Assembly (NCBI RefSeq): GCF_041080835.1
Contig: NZ_CP129683.1
Location: forward strand, 992,001 to 1,056,000
Length of the DNA stretch: 64,000 nucleotides
Reading direction: 5' to 3'
DNA from: Bifidobacterium sp. WK012_4_13
GTDB lineage: Bacteria > Actinomycetota > Actinomycetes > Actinomycetales > Bifidobacteriaceae
Below the pieces are notes generated by a model that was not told the origin of the DNA, ran no database searches, and saw only the letters and a program-made list of their open reading frames with translations. Of this stretch, positions 7,142 through 16,100 are shown in pieces. A program made the position numbers and the translations under genes. How positions within the stretch are numbered: the first letter of the stretch is position 1; the number at the start of each line of letters is the position of its first letter.

Positions 7142-8971
7142 CTAGAAAAGAGCGTCCATGACGTCGAACTGAAGCTTGATCTTGCTGGAATGGTCGCCGC
7201 TCATTCCCATGAGACGTGTCCTATATTGGCCGTCAGGCAATGTTGGGAAACCGGTGACATTGAGGATGAACGTCTCGCCCGGCCAGAACGAGCCAAGCGG
7301 GTGGAGCAGCGTGCCATTGGAATCGGTGTCGTCCACGTCGATGCTGCCGGTCAGCTGCATGAGAGGCAGCCTGTTGGCCTTCAGGTACGCCTGCGCCTGC
7401 TGCTTGAGCAGGCTGACGGTCAGCGTGTCCGAATTGGAATACACGCTCTCCTGCAGCATGGGAGGATCCATGGAACCCGTCAGCTGCGACAGGTCCTCGG
7501 CGATCGCCGTCACCACGCTCGCATCGGTGCCCGCGCCGGTGGCGAAGATGCGCTGCACGGGCGTCTTGTAGTCGACGGTCAGATCCTCCAGCGTGCCGCC
7601 GCCACGGAAGCAGTTCAATACGACCGGCGCATGGTCCATGTCGAGATAGATGTCCGCGTCGGAGCCGGCGAGCAGGTTCACGCGCACATGCCTGTCGTCA
7701 GACCAGTAGGGACGGAACGTGATGTCCGGGCCGCCGTCGGCGTTCGCCAGATCGGTGAGCAGCGTCTTCACGTTCAGATTCTGCACGTTCCACGCCGGAT
7801 ACGAGCCGGACGAGTGACCGGACTCTCCCAGGTATGGCAGGTCGAACGGCAGCGTGCCGCCATTCTTCATGTTCACCGCGACGTTCACCAGCGCCGAGGC
7901 GAGACCGCGCTGCGACAGGTTCGAGAACGTCAGCGCACTCCGTGAGTTCGTGTTCGCGCCCACCGGCCCCGGACCGCCATTCGCACCCGAAAGGCCAGCC
8001 GAGGCCTCGCTCTTGAACCACTGGTACGACTTGTAGCTGTCGGAGTTGGCCTGCGTGTAGTCCGTGTACGTGCCGTAATAGGCCTTCCCCTTGGAGACGA
8101 TCGTGCTGAAGCCCTGAGCGCCGGTGACGCTGTCCGCGTACGCGGTATGCAGGTACGGCTGCTGGCCGTTCAACTTGGTTTTACTGGGATACCCGTCCGC
8201 CGCGTTCCCATCGCTCCAGGCCGCCCACCCGTATTTGGACGCGCTGGACGAGTCGGCCAATGTGGCATCCGTGTACGAGCCGACATATTTCTTCCCCGCC
8301 GAAACCGTGGTGCTGAAGTTCGTCTTGCCATCAGCGCTGTCGGCCCAGGCCCTGTGCAGGTACAGCTGATGCCCGGACGAGTCCGTGCCATTAGGCTCGC
8401 CGTCCGAACTGTCCACGCCCTTCAGATGCGACCACCGGTAGTCGGACGCCTTCGCGCTCGACGCCTTCAGCGCGTCCACATACACGCCGATGTACAGGCT
8501 TCCCGATCTTGCGGTGGCGAACCCGGAGCCCGCGGCATCGTCCGCATACGCCACATGCGTGTAATAGGTGACCCCATCCTGGAAGTCGCCGTCACGGATC
8601 GCATAGCGTCCATCCATGAGCGTCATCGGGGAATAGACGGGGAACGTGGTATCCAGCCACGTGTCCTCGCGCTCCCCCAACGCTCCCCACATGATGGGAG
8701 TGCCACGCCGATCGGCAACACCCTCGTATACCCATGCGGAGCAGAGTGCGCGCCGGCCCATGGAGAGCAGGTGGCTGCGTTCGGCGGGCGTGTCCGCGTT
8801 CAGCGCGCTCCACGGGATGGTGAGGTTCGACTCGTCGGCGTCCCCCAGGTTCTTTTCGGTCGTGGTGAAGCCGAAGTCGCTGACCGTCATCTGCCAGGAG
8901 AACGAGGGAATGTCGATCGGCGCGACGATCTGGCCCGTGCGCGCGTCGGTCAGCCAATGCTTCCAGCTCAC
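7142..8971 (-). CDS. Tail tip (Tal-like) protein with three internal repeats
   Basis: The 609-residue protein begins at a GTG at 8971 that overlaps the stop of the preceding gene (GTGA); GGGGTG provides the ribosome site. The N-terminal ~130 residues and C-terminal ~250 residues resemble the tail-associated baseplate hub region of siphophages (SWKHWLTDARTGQIV, then VQRIFATGAG and LGSFWPGETF). Between them lie three repeats of about 60 residues built on YLHxAxADS, FST and YxGxYTDxTxADS. Such repeats are known from tail proteins of Gram-positive phages. No lytic motif was identified. Confidence 0.7.
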   Translation of the reverse strand: MSWKHWLTDARTGQIVAPIDIPSFSWQMTVSDFGFTTTEKNLGDADESNLTIPWSALNADTPAERSHLLSMGRRALCSAWVYEGVADRRGTPIMWGALGEREDTWLDTTFPVYSPMTLMDGRYAIRDGDFQDGVTYYTHVAYADDAAGSGFATARSGSLYIGVYVDALKASSAKASDYRWSHLKGVDSSDGEPNGTDSSGHQLYLHRAWADSADGKTNFSTTVSAGKKYVGSYTDATLADSSSASKYGWAAWSDGNAADGYPSKTKLNGQQPYLHTAYADSVTGAQGFSTIVSKGKAYYGTYTDYTQANSDSYKSYQWFKSEASAGLSGANGGPGPVGANTNSRSALTFSNLSQRGLASALVNVAVNMKNGGTLPFDLPYLGESGHSSGSYPAWNVQNLNVKTLLTDLANADGGPDITFRPYWSDDRHVRVNLLAGSDADIYLDMDHAPVVLNCFRGGGTLEDLTVDYKTPVQRIFATGAGTDASVVTAIAEDLSQLTGSMDPPMLQESVYSNSDTLTVSLLKQQAQAYLKANRLPLMQLTGSIDVDDTDSNGTLLHPLGSFWPGETFILNVTGFPTLPDGQYRTRLMGMSGDHSSKIKLQFDVMDALF

Positions 8972-9840
8972 TGGGACACCCCGCGGTCCCACACCTGAAC
9001 CGCACGGCCGATATATGATGCGCTCGACCCGACATACTTGACCTGCTCGCCGGTCTTCTTCGCCGCCATGATCCTGCACGTATGAGATCCCGCAGCAACC
9101 ACCCCGTCGTAGAACAGGTACTTCATGTCAGCGATGTTGTTGCACCATATCTCCGCCTGCTTCACCGTCTGCTCGTCGATCATGATGCGTGAGATGACCG
9201 AGCCGCCATCACCAAGGGCATACGGCGAACACTGGTAATCGACATGAATCATGCGGTCGGTCGGAACGGAGAACGTGCACAGCAGCATGTTATGGAACGC
9301 CGTGTCGGTCCAGACTGAAGAATAGTCGGAATTATCCACACTCCTGCCGACCTGCCCCAGCGAGCCGCCATACGGGATGGCATAGTTCTGACTGCCGTTC
9401 ACGCTGGCCGATGAGGTCTTCGACGCTCCGGCAGGCACGAGCATCTGCTGCAGCGGCAGCGCGCCCGCAGGCAGCGTGGGAGCCGCGGGAGAAGCCGATG
9501 GCGTCCCCTGCACTACCATGCAGTGCACCACGTTATCCGGGGTGCCCGTGTTCGCCAGCAGATAGATCGAGTCGATGCGCGAATAGGTCCCATCCCCAGC
9601 GCTCACCGCATTCTCCGTGGTGCCGCCCGCGAAGTACGCTTCCGTATAGCCATCCGCAGAGCCCATCGAGCAGACCGCCACGCCCGCCGACACCGCATAG
9701 TACAGGTCGGAACGGCCGGAAACGGTGAGGCCGCCCATGATGCCCGTATTGTTCCAATGCCGCATGATGATGTTGCGATGCGTCAGCGGGTCCACCCCAT
9801 TGCCGTCGGTGTCAACATCCACACCCAAAGCCGTAGTCAT
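8968..9840 (-). CDS. Phage tail/baseplate protein
   Basis: The 290-residue protein starts at the ATG at 9840 with GGAGGCTCT upstream, and its stop overlaps the next start. The N-terminus (MTTALGVDVDTDGNGVDPL, HRNIIMRHWNNTGIM) and the following YYAVSAGVAVCSMG resemble proteins encoded next to the distal tail protein in actinophages. The C-terminal half is beta-rich (RMIHVDYQCSPY, SHTCRIMAAKKTG) and could be a trimerising or carbohydrate-contacting head. The exact role is unknown. Confidence 0.6.
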   Translation of the reverse strand: MTTALGVDVDTDGNGVDPLTHRNIIMRHWNNTGIMGGLTVSGRSDLYYAVSAGVAVCSMGSADGYTEAYFAGGTTENAVSAGDGTYSRIDSIYLLANTGTPDNVVHCMVVQGTPSASPAAPTLPAGALPLQQMLVPAGASKTSSASVNGSQNYAIPYGGSLGQVGRSVDNSDYSSVWTDTAFHNMLLCTFSVPTDRMIHVDYQCSPYALGDGGSVISRIMIDEQTVKQAEIWCNNIADMKYLFYDGVVAAGSHTCRIMAAKKTGEQVKYVGSSASYIGRAVQVWDRGVSQ

Positions 9841-9852
9841 AGAGCCTCCAAA

Positions 9853-9877
9853 GAAAAAGCCCCGCACAAGGCGAGAC
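9853..9877 (-). terminator. Intrinsic terminator inside the tail gene block
   Basis: Read leftwards, seven pairs (GTCTCGC with GCGGGGC, two of them G-U) close a short loop and TTTTTC follows. It sits between the distal tail protein gene and the next tail gene and may reduce expression of the distal genes. Confidence 0.75.
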
Positions 9878-9900
9878 ATGAATTGTTAAAAAATTGAAAG

Positions 9901-10764
9901 TCAGATGTAGGTGTCACGGCATACTGCCGTCACCCATCCAGTGCCCGCACTCATGAGACGCAGCGACACCGAACCGGCGGCAGGAACCACAGGGAAATCA
10001 CGACGCGACAGGCTGCGGCTCACGTCCACGCCACCCATGGAGGCCGTCTGCGAGCGCGAGTCCAAGGTGAGTGGGACAGCGCCGATAGCGCCGTCGTACT
10101 GCAGGGCGTTGCCGCCCCATTGGATCTGCACGCCGTTTGGGAAGCTTCCGGTCACCGTGAGCACCGGATAGGCCTTCGAGCTGCCCTGATTCAGGAGCAG
10201 CGCCACGTTCGACGCGGAGCCAGCGGTGCCATACGTGAGCGGATACTTCAAGCCCTTGCCGCCGTTATACTGCAGGCCGCCCTGCATGACCGACACAGGG
10301 AAGATCTGCGTCTGCAACGGACTCCAGGCAAGCCGCTCGGGACGCGGACAGACGATCGTCAGCGTACCGGTCTGATAGCGCTCGTTCCATGTCGCACCAA
10401 ACTCGGGACGGATATAACCTGACACGAACGTATCCGAAATGTCATCCACCACACGGAACCTGACCGGCAAACCGTTCGCCTGCGACACTCTAGTGACAGC
10501 ATTAAGAACCTCGCTGCGAACATTGCCGATCGCATCGAAGTTCACCGTCACCGTACGCGTCGCATAGAGTATAGAATCCGCCGCCACGTCATGCGCACCA
10601 TTGCCAGATGCACGCTCAGTCACGTCAGTCTTCAGATCGGGAGCGCTCCACCAGCCTTCGATGCCTTGACTGGTTAGGACAAGTCCATCGGGAAAGCTGG
10701 CGTGCGCTCCCTCGAAACGGATTTGATTGTCTCCGTAGTAAAGGACTGCATACAGAGGATCCAT
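9901..10764 (-). CDS. Distal tail protein (Dit-like)
   Basis: The 287-residue protein has the features of the siphovirus tail component family: an N-terminal YGDNQIRFEG segment, then WWSAPDLKTDVTERASGNG with the basic-acidic hub loop, VTVNFDAIG, and a C-terminal galectin-like half (YPVLTVTGSFPNGVQIQWGG). It lies immediately after the tape measure gene, where Dit proteins are normally encoded. Dit forms the hexameric ring joining tail tube and baseplate. Confidence 0.8.
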   Translation of the reverse strand: MDPLYAVLYYGDNQIRFEGAHASFPDGLVLTSQGIEGWWSAPDLKTDVTERASGNGAHDVAADSILYATRTVTVNFDAIGNVRSEVLNAVTRVSQANGLPVRFRVVDDISDTFVSGYIRPEFGATWNERYQTGTLTIVCPRPERLAWSPLQTQIFPVSVMQGGLQYNGGKGLKYPLTYGTAGSASNVALLLNQGSSKAYPVLTVTGSFPNGVQIQWGGNALQYDGAIGAVPLTLDSRSQTASMGGVDVSRSLSRRDFPVVPAAGSVSLRLMSAGTGWVTAVCRDTYI

Positions 10765-10766
10765 GA

Positions 10767-13643
10767 TCAGGCTCCCATCAATGAAGATCGCGCAGATGAG
10801 GCAGCAGTTCTGCCAAGAATGTTGCCATTCACGTATGGGTTGACAACGCCCTTATTGGTGATGCTGAAGTTCTGCACAACATTCGCCGCACCCACGCCTG
10901 CGACGAGTCCGGCTGCCGGACCCGTTGAATAGCTTTTGGCATTTGCGCTCATCTGTGCATTAACGCCGGTGCTTCCGACCATGGCTGCCAATTGACCATT
11001 CACACCGGATACGAATGGTGCGACATTGGCCCTGAAGCTTTTCTCCAGAGAACTGCCAAAACCCTGCATGATGACGTTTCCTGCCGGTATCAGCAGCTTC
11101 GCATCATAGGACAGCGGACCCTTATGCTCCTTGATCCAGTCACCGATGCCGCCAATGAAACTGGTGACATCCTTCCACGCATTCTTTAACCCTCCAAGAA
11201 GGCCTGAAAGGATTGCTTTGCCCGCGCCAGTGAGCCAACTTCCGGCACCTGAGAAGAATCCGGTTATTCTCCCTTTTATCCCAGAAATGGTGCCTATGAC
11301 ATTGCTGATTCCAGTGACGGCCGCATTCTTGATCCCATTCCAAATTGAGGAGAAGAATGTCTTGATCCCGTTCCATGCGCTGCTCCAAATCGTGCGGATC
11401 ACGTTCAATCCACCACCGATGGCAGCGGTGAGCGCGTTCCAGACACCCGTGAACAGGCTGGATATCGCCTTCCATACACCCGAGAATATCTGCTGAATGC
11501 CCTGCCATGCCTGTGACCAGTTGCCAGTAAATGCGCCAACAATGTAGTTAATCACACCCTGAAGCACCGTGAGAACGCCTTGAATAATCCCAACTATCGC
11601 CGTGATGATTGGAGTCAATACAGCGAAGATCGCAGTAATCACCGAGGTTACTATCGGCAGCAAAGCCGTAACCACATTCACTATCGCCGTGATCACAGGT
11701 ATCAGCATGCCAATGAGCATGGTTATAAACGGTGCGATTGCCGCTATCAATCCAACTACGACACCTATGATCTGCCCCACTATCGGCAGAAGGTCAGATA
11801 TGAGCACTGCAATCAACGGTGCAACCACTCCAATGATTGCGGCTATCGCCGTAACAACCGTCGCTATCACCGGAGCCAAGGCCGTCACGATCTCACCTAT
11901 AGCAGTGCCCACCGTTGATGCCAGTTGCGCAAACACTGGCATCAATTGAGTGAACAGGCTTGACATAGTGGAAACGAACTGGGAGAACACAGGCAGCAAC
12001 GCTTGGACCACCTGCATGAACGCCTTGCCAAGCTGGCCAAAAGCGCTTTCCAATGCCGGAAGATTCGCCGTAATCGGAGCCATCAACTGCGAAAACATTG
12101 GCCCCAAGGCACCCAACGCCGCCGAAACCACGGGCATGACCGCAGTAGCGATACTCTGCAACGTGCTACCAAACGACGACACAAGCCCCTCAAGTGACGG
12201 AAGAATCGAATTCCACACACCCTGCACCTGCGTCCACAAGCCCGAAAGCACCTTAGCAAACGACTGCCAAGCCTTCTGACCGGTCTTCGTCTGCGTGAAA
12301 AAGTAAGTCAGGCCAGCCACGAGAGCAGCGATAAGACCTATGACCAAACCGACAGGGCCACCAAATGCCCCCAATACATTTCCAAAAGCCTTTGTTAGAG
12401 CTGGAGCAATTTTAAATGCAGCATTATATATCGTTTGCGCGGTTGTCCATAACTTCACCGCTCCAGTTGCCGCTGTTATTCCTGCTATAAGTGGTTGTAT
12501 CCATTGTGAATTATCTTTAACAAATGTTGACACTTGTTGGAGAGCAGAACTTGCTCTATCGAGCACACCCGAGAATGCTGCCGCCGCACCCTGAGAGGTA
12601 ACCATCTGGCTATTAAACCCAAGTAAATTAGCGAGTGCCTGCCCAATGGGTTGTATCACACCAATTGCAGCCTTGCCAACCGACGCGAGAGCATTGGCGA
12701 ACGTCTGCACAGCACCTGTCGCCATGGTCTGCTTGACGAAATCAGACACCCAATTGCTTGCTGCGGTAATGCGAGCGCCGAATCCATTGATAGCGCCTGC
12801 TATGGTGCTGGCACCGAAAGCGTTAATGACGTTGGCAACGCCTCTGGTGATGGCGGTGTTCACGTTGGTCATGGCGGTGCCTATGCCTTGCGTGGCATCC
12901 TTCGCCTGCTGCGAGAACGATGCGAAACCAGCATATCCGCTCTTGTCTAGCTTGAGCACTGCGGCGTTGAACTGATCAAAGGTGACCGTTCCATCCTTCA
13001 TCGCCTCATACAGATCAAGGCTCTTCGCCTTGGTGCCCAGTATGGATTTCGCCAACTGGTCCATCTGTCCGGGCATCGCGTTGGACACGGAACGCCACGC
13101 GGTCAGATCCACCTTGTTCAGGCTGAGCATCTGCGAGTACTGCTCCATCGCGTCAGACTGCATCTGCGTGCTCTTGCCGCCCGCAAGCAAAGCGTCGTTG
13201 AACGCAAGAGAAATGTCCGTTGCGGATTTCAAATTCTTCGTCAGCGGTGCGAGTTTCTGAACCATGCCAACCATGGAATCCAATGATGTCGGCAAGCCAA
13301 TCAGCTTATCGCTCATGCGTTGAATCTGCTTGGCTGAATCCGATGCGGAATATCCGAGATTCTTCATGACCTTCGGGAAATTATTGATCGTGTCCACACG
13401 GCTGATAGCACCACTCAGGCTGCTAGACACCACACTCGCCGCTTTGGAAACGGCAGAAGACACCAGCCCGCTGATAGCACCCATTTTCGTGGCAAAGCCG
13501 GTTGAAAAGCCTTTGCCGGACACTGCGCCACCATTTGCGCCAGCCTTGGCGGAAGCATCGCCGAAAGCCTTAGATATGGCCTTGCCAACACCGGCCATTG
13601 ACGGAACTATCGCCACATAGGCTTGAGCCAACTCATAAGCCAT
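10767..13643 (-). CDS. Tape measure protein
   Basis: The 958-residue protein has the tape-measure N-terminal domain (MAYELAQAYVAIVPSM; FPKVMKNLGYSASDSAKQI; IGLPTSLDSMVGMVQKLAPL). Two long helical and hydrophobic Ala/Ile/Val-rich stretches follow (about residues 350-460 and 590-720), with WQGIQQIFSGVWKAI-type tryptophan repeats near 730-800. Such proteins fix tail length and exit first during DNA injection; by the usual helix rule a protein this long suggests a tail somewhat over 100 nm. Its gene is the longest in the phage. The stop is two bases from the Dit start. Confidence 0.92.
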   Translation of the reverse strand: MAYELAQAYVAIVPSMAGVGKAISKAFGDASAKAGANGGAVSGKGFSTGFATKMGAISGLVSSAVSKAASVVSSSLSGAISRVDTINNFPKVMKNLGYSASDSAKQIQRMSDKLIGLPTSLDSMVGMVQKLAPLTKNLKSATDISLAFNDALLAGGKSTQMQSDAMEQYSQMLSLNKVDLTAWRSVSNAMPGQMDQLAKSILGTKAKSLDLYEAMKDGTVTFDQFNAAVLKLDKSGYAGFASFSQQAKDATQGIGTAMTNVNTAITRGVANVINAFGASTIAGAINGFGARITAASNWVSDFVKQTMATGAVQTFANALASVGKAAIGVIQPIGQALANLLGFNSQMVTSQGAAAAFSGVLDRASSALQQVSTFVKDNSQWIQPLIAGITAATGAVKLWTTAQTIYNAAFKIAPALTKAFGNVLGAFGGPVGLVIGLIAALVAGLTYFFTQTKTGQKAWQSFAKVLSGLWTQVQGVWNSILPSLEGLVSSFGSTLQSIATAVMPVVSAALGALGPMFSQLMAPITANLPALESAFGQLGKAFMQVVQALLPVFSQFVSTMSSLFTQLMPVFAQLASTVGTAIGEIVTALAPVIATVVTAIAAIIGVVAPLIAVLISDLLPIVGQIIGVVVGLIAAIAPFITMLIGMLIPVITAIVNVVTALLPIVTSVITAIFAVLTPIITAIVGIIQGVLTVLQGVINYIVGAFTGNWSQAWQGIQQIFSGVWKAISSLFTGVWNALTAAIGGGLNVIRTIWSSAWNGIKTFFSSIWNGIKNAAVTGISNVIGTISGIKGRITGFFSGAGSWLTGAGKAILSGLLGGLKNAWKDVTSFIGGIGDWIKEHKGPLSYDAKLLIPAGNVIMQGFGSSLEKSFRANVAPFVSGVNGQLAAMVGSTGVNAQMSANAKSYSTGPAAGLVAGVGAANVVQNFSITNKGVVNPYVNGNILGRTAASSARSSLMGA

Positions 13644-13675
13644 GAGACCCCCTTTAGAGGCGTAAAATCAAAAAT

Positions 13676-14185
13676 ATGAAAAGAAGTGTTCGAGAAGATG
13701 TTGTTGATGCTCTAAAACCACATAAGGTGAATTGGTCAAATAAGCAGACTTTATTGAATCTGTCCGAAAGCCTCTCGAGCAACGAAACGGTTACTGCTCT
13801 CGAATATGTCCGTTGCCACAAAGATGGCGGCTATCTGTCACTAAGCAACCAAAGAATTCTTTTCACGGGTATGGCGATATCTATTTCACTGTCTGCAATG
13901 CGTATAAGCATCCCTATATCAACAATTACGAGTGTCGATATAAGAGGAAGGCTTCTACGCTCGTTATACATATCAACGGCCGGGCAGTCCTATGAATTCA
14001 CTTCTTTAAGCGAATCTTTCGCACAATGTATTGTGAACGCTGTTAGTGAACATGTTCCACAGACTTCAAGTGGCCCAATCGACTCAGCTGATCGTCTTTT
14101 GAAGCTTAAGCAGTTGCTTGATGCTGGGGTGCTCACGCAGGGCGAGTATGAGGCGAAGGCTTCGGTGTTGAAGTCAGCGCTGTGA
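13676..14185 (+). CDS. PH-like plus SHOCT domain protein, cargo gene against the tail operon
   Basis: The 169-residue protein reads opposite to every flanking tail gene. Residues about 35-115 look like a bacterial pleckstrin-homology-like fold (VTALEYVRC, GGYLSLSNQRILFTG, ISTITSVDIRGR). The last 30 residues form a SHOCT element (LLKLKQLLDAGVLTQGEYEAKASVLK), a short helical motif found at the ends of many membrane or regulatory proteins. A TAAAAT -10-like hexamer at 13663-13668 places a transcript start almost at the ATG, and no ribosome site is in range, so the mRNA may be leaderless. Its 3' end overlaps the tail chaperone gene by 12 bases. Confidence 0.75.
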   Translation: MKRSVREDVVDALKPHKVNWSNKQTLLNLSESLSSNETVTALEYVRCHKDGGYLSLSNQRILFTGMAISISLSAMRISIPISTITSVDIRGRLLRSLYISTAGQSYEFTSLSESFAQCIVNAVSEHVPQTSSGPIDSADRLLKLKQLLDAGVLTQGEYEAKASVLKSAL

Positions 14186-14571
14186 CACTACCCTGCGAGG
14201 CATGCTGAGGAATCGATCCAACAGTTCCGGTGACATTGATGTCGTATCGGTGCCTTGATGCTTCTTCTTGTCTCCCGGGCGGGGAATCGGCTTGGGTCTG
14301 GGCCCGCGACGTTTTCTGTCTGCCATGCCCCATTGGAACATGTTGAACGAATCCCACAGTCCAGCCGTGAGATATGCATCGATATCCCACGCGGCGGGAC
14401 TGTCGAGAGCGATCCAAACCGCACTGCCGGAAGGCAGCCATGCTGCAAGGTCGGCAGCCCGCATGATGTCGAGCGTGCCGCCGAGATTGTCGAGATTGAG
14501 TTGATACACCCGCTGGAAGTCCGCCCTGAGCGCGTCCGGGCATTCATCCAGCAGCCATACCAACGTCAGGA
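14174..14571 (-). CDS. Tail assembly chaperone, T extension made by -1 frameshift
   Basis: This frame has no credible start of its own and continues the upstream chaperone gene after a -1 shift at CCCAAAC (14572-14578). The fused product would read ...ELAPN then LLTLVWLLDECPD and end at 14174, adding about 132 residues. The extension contains a helical region (ALRADFQRVYQLN) and a basic, proline-rich tail (RKRRGPRPKPIPRPG). In lambda-like siphophages the G and G-T proteins bind the tape measure and recruit tube subunits. The position between major tail protein and tape measure genes fits. Confidence 0.8.
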
Positions 14572-14868
14572 GTTTGGGGCCAGCTCCGTCATCACCTTCG
14601 TGAGGAAATCAAAGAACCGTTCAACGTCTGCCCGGCCAGTCTCCTTGTCGGTGAGAGCGTCAAAAACGGTATCGGCTTCATTCCCGTACACCTTCTCTGC
14701 CACGTCAACCATGAGCAGCGGATCGCCTTTCTGGGCGTGGCGCATGTCACGCAGCAGGTTCGCATCATTGAACACGTCAGGGTCAACATGCACGGTAATG
14801 CCGTCAACGGTGGCAGTCCGCACACCCTTTTTAGGCTTATGACCCTGTGGCTGTTTTGTTGCTGCCAT
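14566..14868 (-). CDS. Tail assembly chaperone (gpG-like)
   Basis: The 100-residue acidic protein (TATVDGITVHVDPDVFND; LLMVDVAEKVYGNEADTVFDAL; VERFFDFLTKVM) lies between the major tail protein and tape measure genes, the fixed place of the G-type tail chaperone. It ends ELAPNS and stop. The codons GCC CCA AAC just before the stop form the slippery heptamer C CCA AAC in the zero frame, so a minority of ribosomes should shift to the -1 frame and make the longer product. Confidence 0.85.
   Translation of the reverse strand: MAATKQPQGHKPKKGVRTATVDGITVHVDPDVFNDANLLRDMRHAQKGDPLLMVDVAEKVYGNEADTVFDALTDKETGRADVERFFDFLTKVMTELAPNS
14572..14578 (-). promoter_or_regulatory. Programmed -1 ribosomal frameshift site CCCAAAC
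   Basis: On the minus strand the codons read GCC CCA AAC TCC TGA. The heptamer has the X XXY YYZ form in the correct phase, and the -1 frame is open from there to 14174. Position, frame and gene order match the conserved tail chaperone frameshift of siphophages. Confidence 0.85.
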
Positions 14869-14872
14869 CTAC

Positions 14873-15451
14873 TCACTCCCCTCCTGTAGTGGTTGCAACC
14901 TTCGCAATGTATTCGCGGCTGGTGCCACCGTCGTAGGCGTCATAGGCGTTGGCTGCGAGAGTCACGTCATACCCCATCGCATCAGTACCCACGAACGTAC
15001 GATCGCCGAACTCGCTGCGTGTGATGTTTGGAATGACGATTCGGTCAACCTTTCCGCCATTGATTGCCAGTTCGATCACCCCGCTGAAATTCCCGTCTGG
15101 AAGATTATGGGTGATGCTCAGCCCGCCGTTCGCATCGGTCGTTACGTTGTCGTCGCCATATCGGGTCTTCGCTGCATCGGCGTTGAGAATCTCGATGAGC
15201 GTCATCTGGTACGACTCGGCGTAGCTGGTGATTTCGGTGAGTACAGTCTTGCCGCCCATCTCCACGATGGTGGAATTGTCGGTATCGGTCGAGTTGGTGA
15301 TGCCGTCGTCGCTCACATATCCGTTGTTCTTCCATGCTTCTGGAAGAGTCGTGGTTGCGTCTGTGGGCAGTGCCGTGCCATATGGTGCCGTGTAGAACAC
15401 TCCAGCGACGTTCGGTTTGCCAAAACTTACATTCTCGGCATTATTCGCCAT
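14873..15451 (-). CDS. Major tail (tube) protein
   Basis: The 192-residue, beta-rich acidic protein begins MANNAENVSFGKPNVAGVFYTAP, a start style common to siphophage tube proteins. It continues with WKNNGYVSDDGITNSTDTD and YQMTLIEILNADAAKTRYG. GGAG precedes the ATG. It lies just upstream of the frameshifted chaperone pair, the canonical tube protein position. Confidence 0.85.
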   Translation of the reverse strand: MANNAENVSFGKPNVAGVFYTAPYGTALPTDATTTLPEAWKNNGYVSDDGITNSTDTDNSTIVEMGGKTVLTEITSYAESYQMTLIEILNADAAKTRYGDDNVTTDANGGLSITHNLPDGNFSGVIELAINGGKVDRIVIPNITRSEFGDRTFVGTDAMGYDVTLAANAYDAYDGGTSREYIAKVATTTGGE

Positions 15452-15474
15452 GTTTCACTCCTTAAAAAATTGAA

Positions 15475-15834
15475 TCAGGCTCTTACGGAAACCTGAATGC
15501 TTAACTGATATCTCGATTGTTTTGATTCGGGATCGGGATTATTGATGATGGACAGCAAATCAACCGCTCCAATTTCGTCATGCTCAACAAGATTGAGCAG
15601 CGAAGGCTTAACCAAGCGTGTGGCCGCGTCCGATGCGTTCCAACGTGACGAGTCCCAAACTTGAACGGACAGCAGTGGCGTGGCAAACAGGAGTCCATCA
15701 CTACCGCCCACTCGTTCCACGGTGATGAACTGTTGAGGCCGTTCGTCGGGTATAGAGAAGGACGCTGGATAATCCCCCAGCGTCCCGTCATTGTTGAGAT
15801 GGTCAATGACCAGTTTCTCGATGTTCACCGCCAT
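15475..15834 (-). CDS. Tail terminator-like protein
   Basis: The 119-residue protein (VIDHLNNDGTLGDYPASFSIPDERPQQFITVER; PLLSVQVWDSS; SRYQLSIQVSVRA) has the size, strand pattern and gene position of the tail terminator that caps the tube and meets the head connector. Its start overlaps the stop of the preceding gene, so it is translationally coupled. Confidence 0.7.
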   Translation of the reverse strand: MAVNIEKLVIDHLNNDGTLGDYPASFSIPDERPQQFITVERVGGSDGLLFATPLLSVQVWDSSRWNASDAATRLVKPSLLNLVEHDEIGAVDLLSIINNPDPESKQSRYQLSIQVSVRA

Positions 15835-16097
15835 CAGCCACCACCCAAAGCCTTGAGCAGCGTGTTATGCGCAGCCTGATCAACGCGAGCCTTCGTATTG
15901 CCGGTAGATACAAGAGACGTAGAACCCTTCGTGCTCGCACGAGCGGGCGTGGCATCATATTCGGCACCTGCCGTCACATGCATTGCGTTCGCACGGCCCG
16001 CAAGCTTCTCAGCTTCACTGACTATTGCAGCCTGAGTTTTGCCATCCTGTCGAAATGCCGTGAATGCTGCAAAATTCAGCTTAACCACATTCGTCAT
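15834..16097 (-). CDS. Small head-tail connector protein (HK97 gp10-like)
   Basis: The 87-residue protein with the central segment EAEKLAGRANAMHVTAGAEYDATPARAST matches the usual shape of HK97 gp10-type proteins, though it is shorter than most. It sits between head closure and tail terminator genes. The assignment rests mainly on position. Confidence 0.65.
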   Translation of the reverse strand: MTNVVKLNFAAFTAFRQDGKTQAAIVSEAEKLAGRANAMHVTAGAEYDATPARASTKGSTSLVSTGNTKARVDQAAHNTLLKALGGG

Positions 16098-16100
16098 AGG

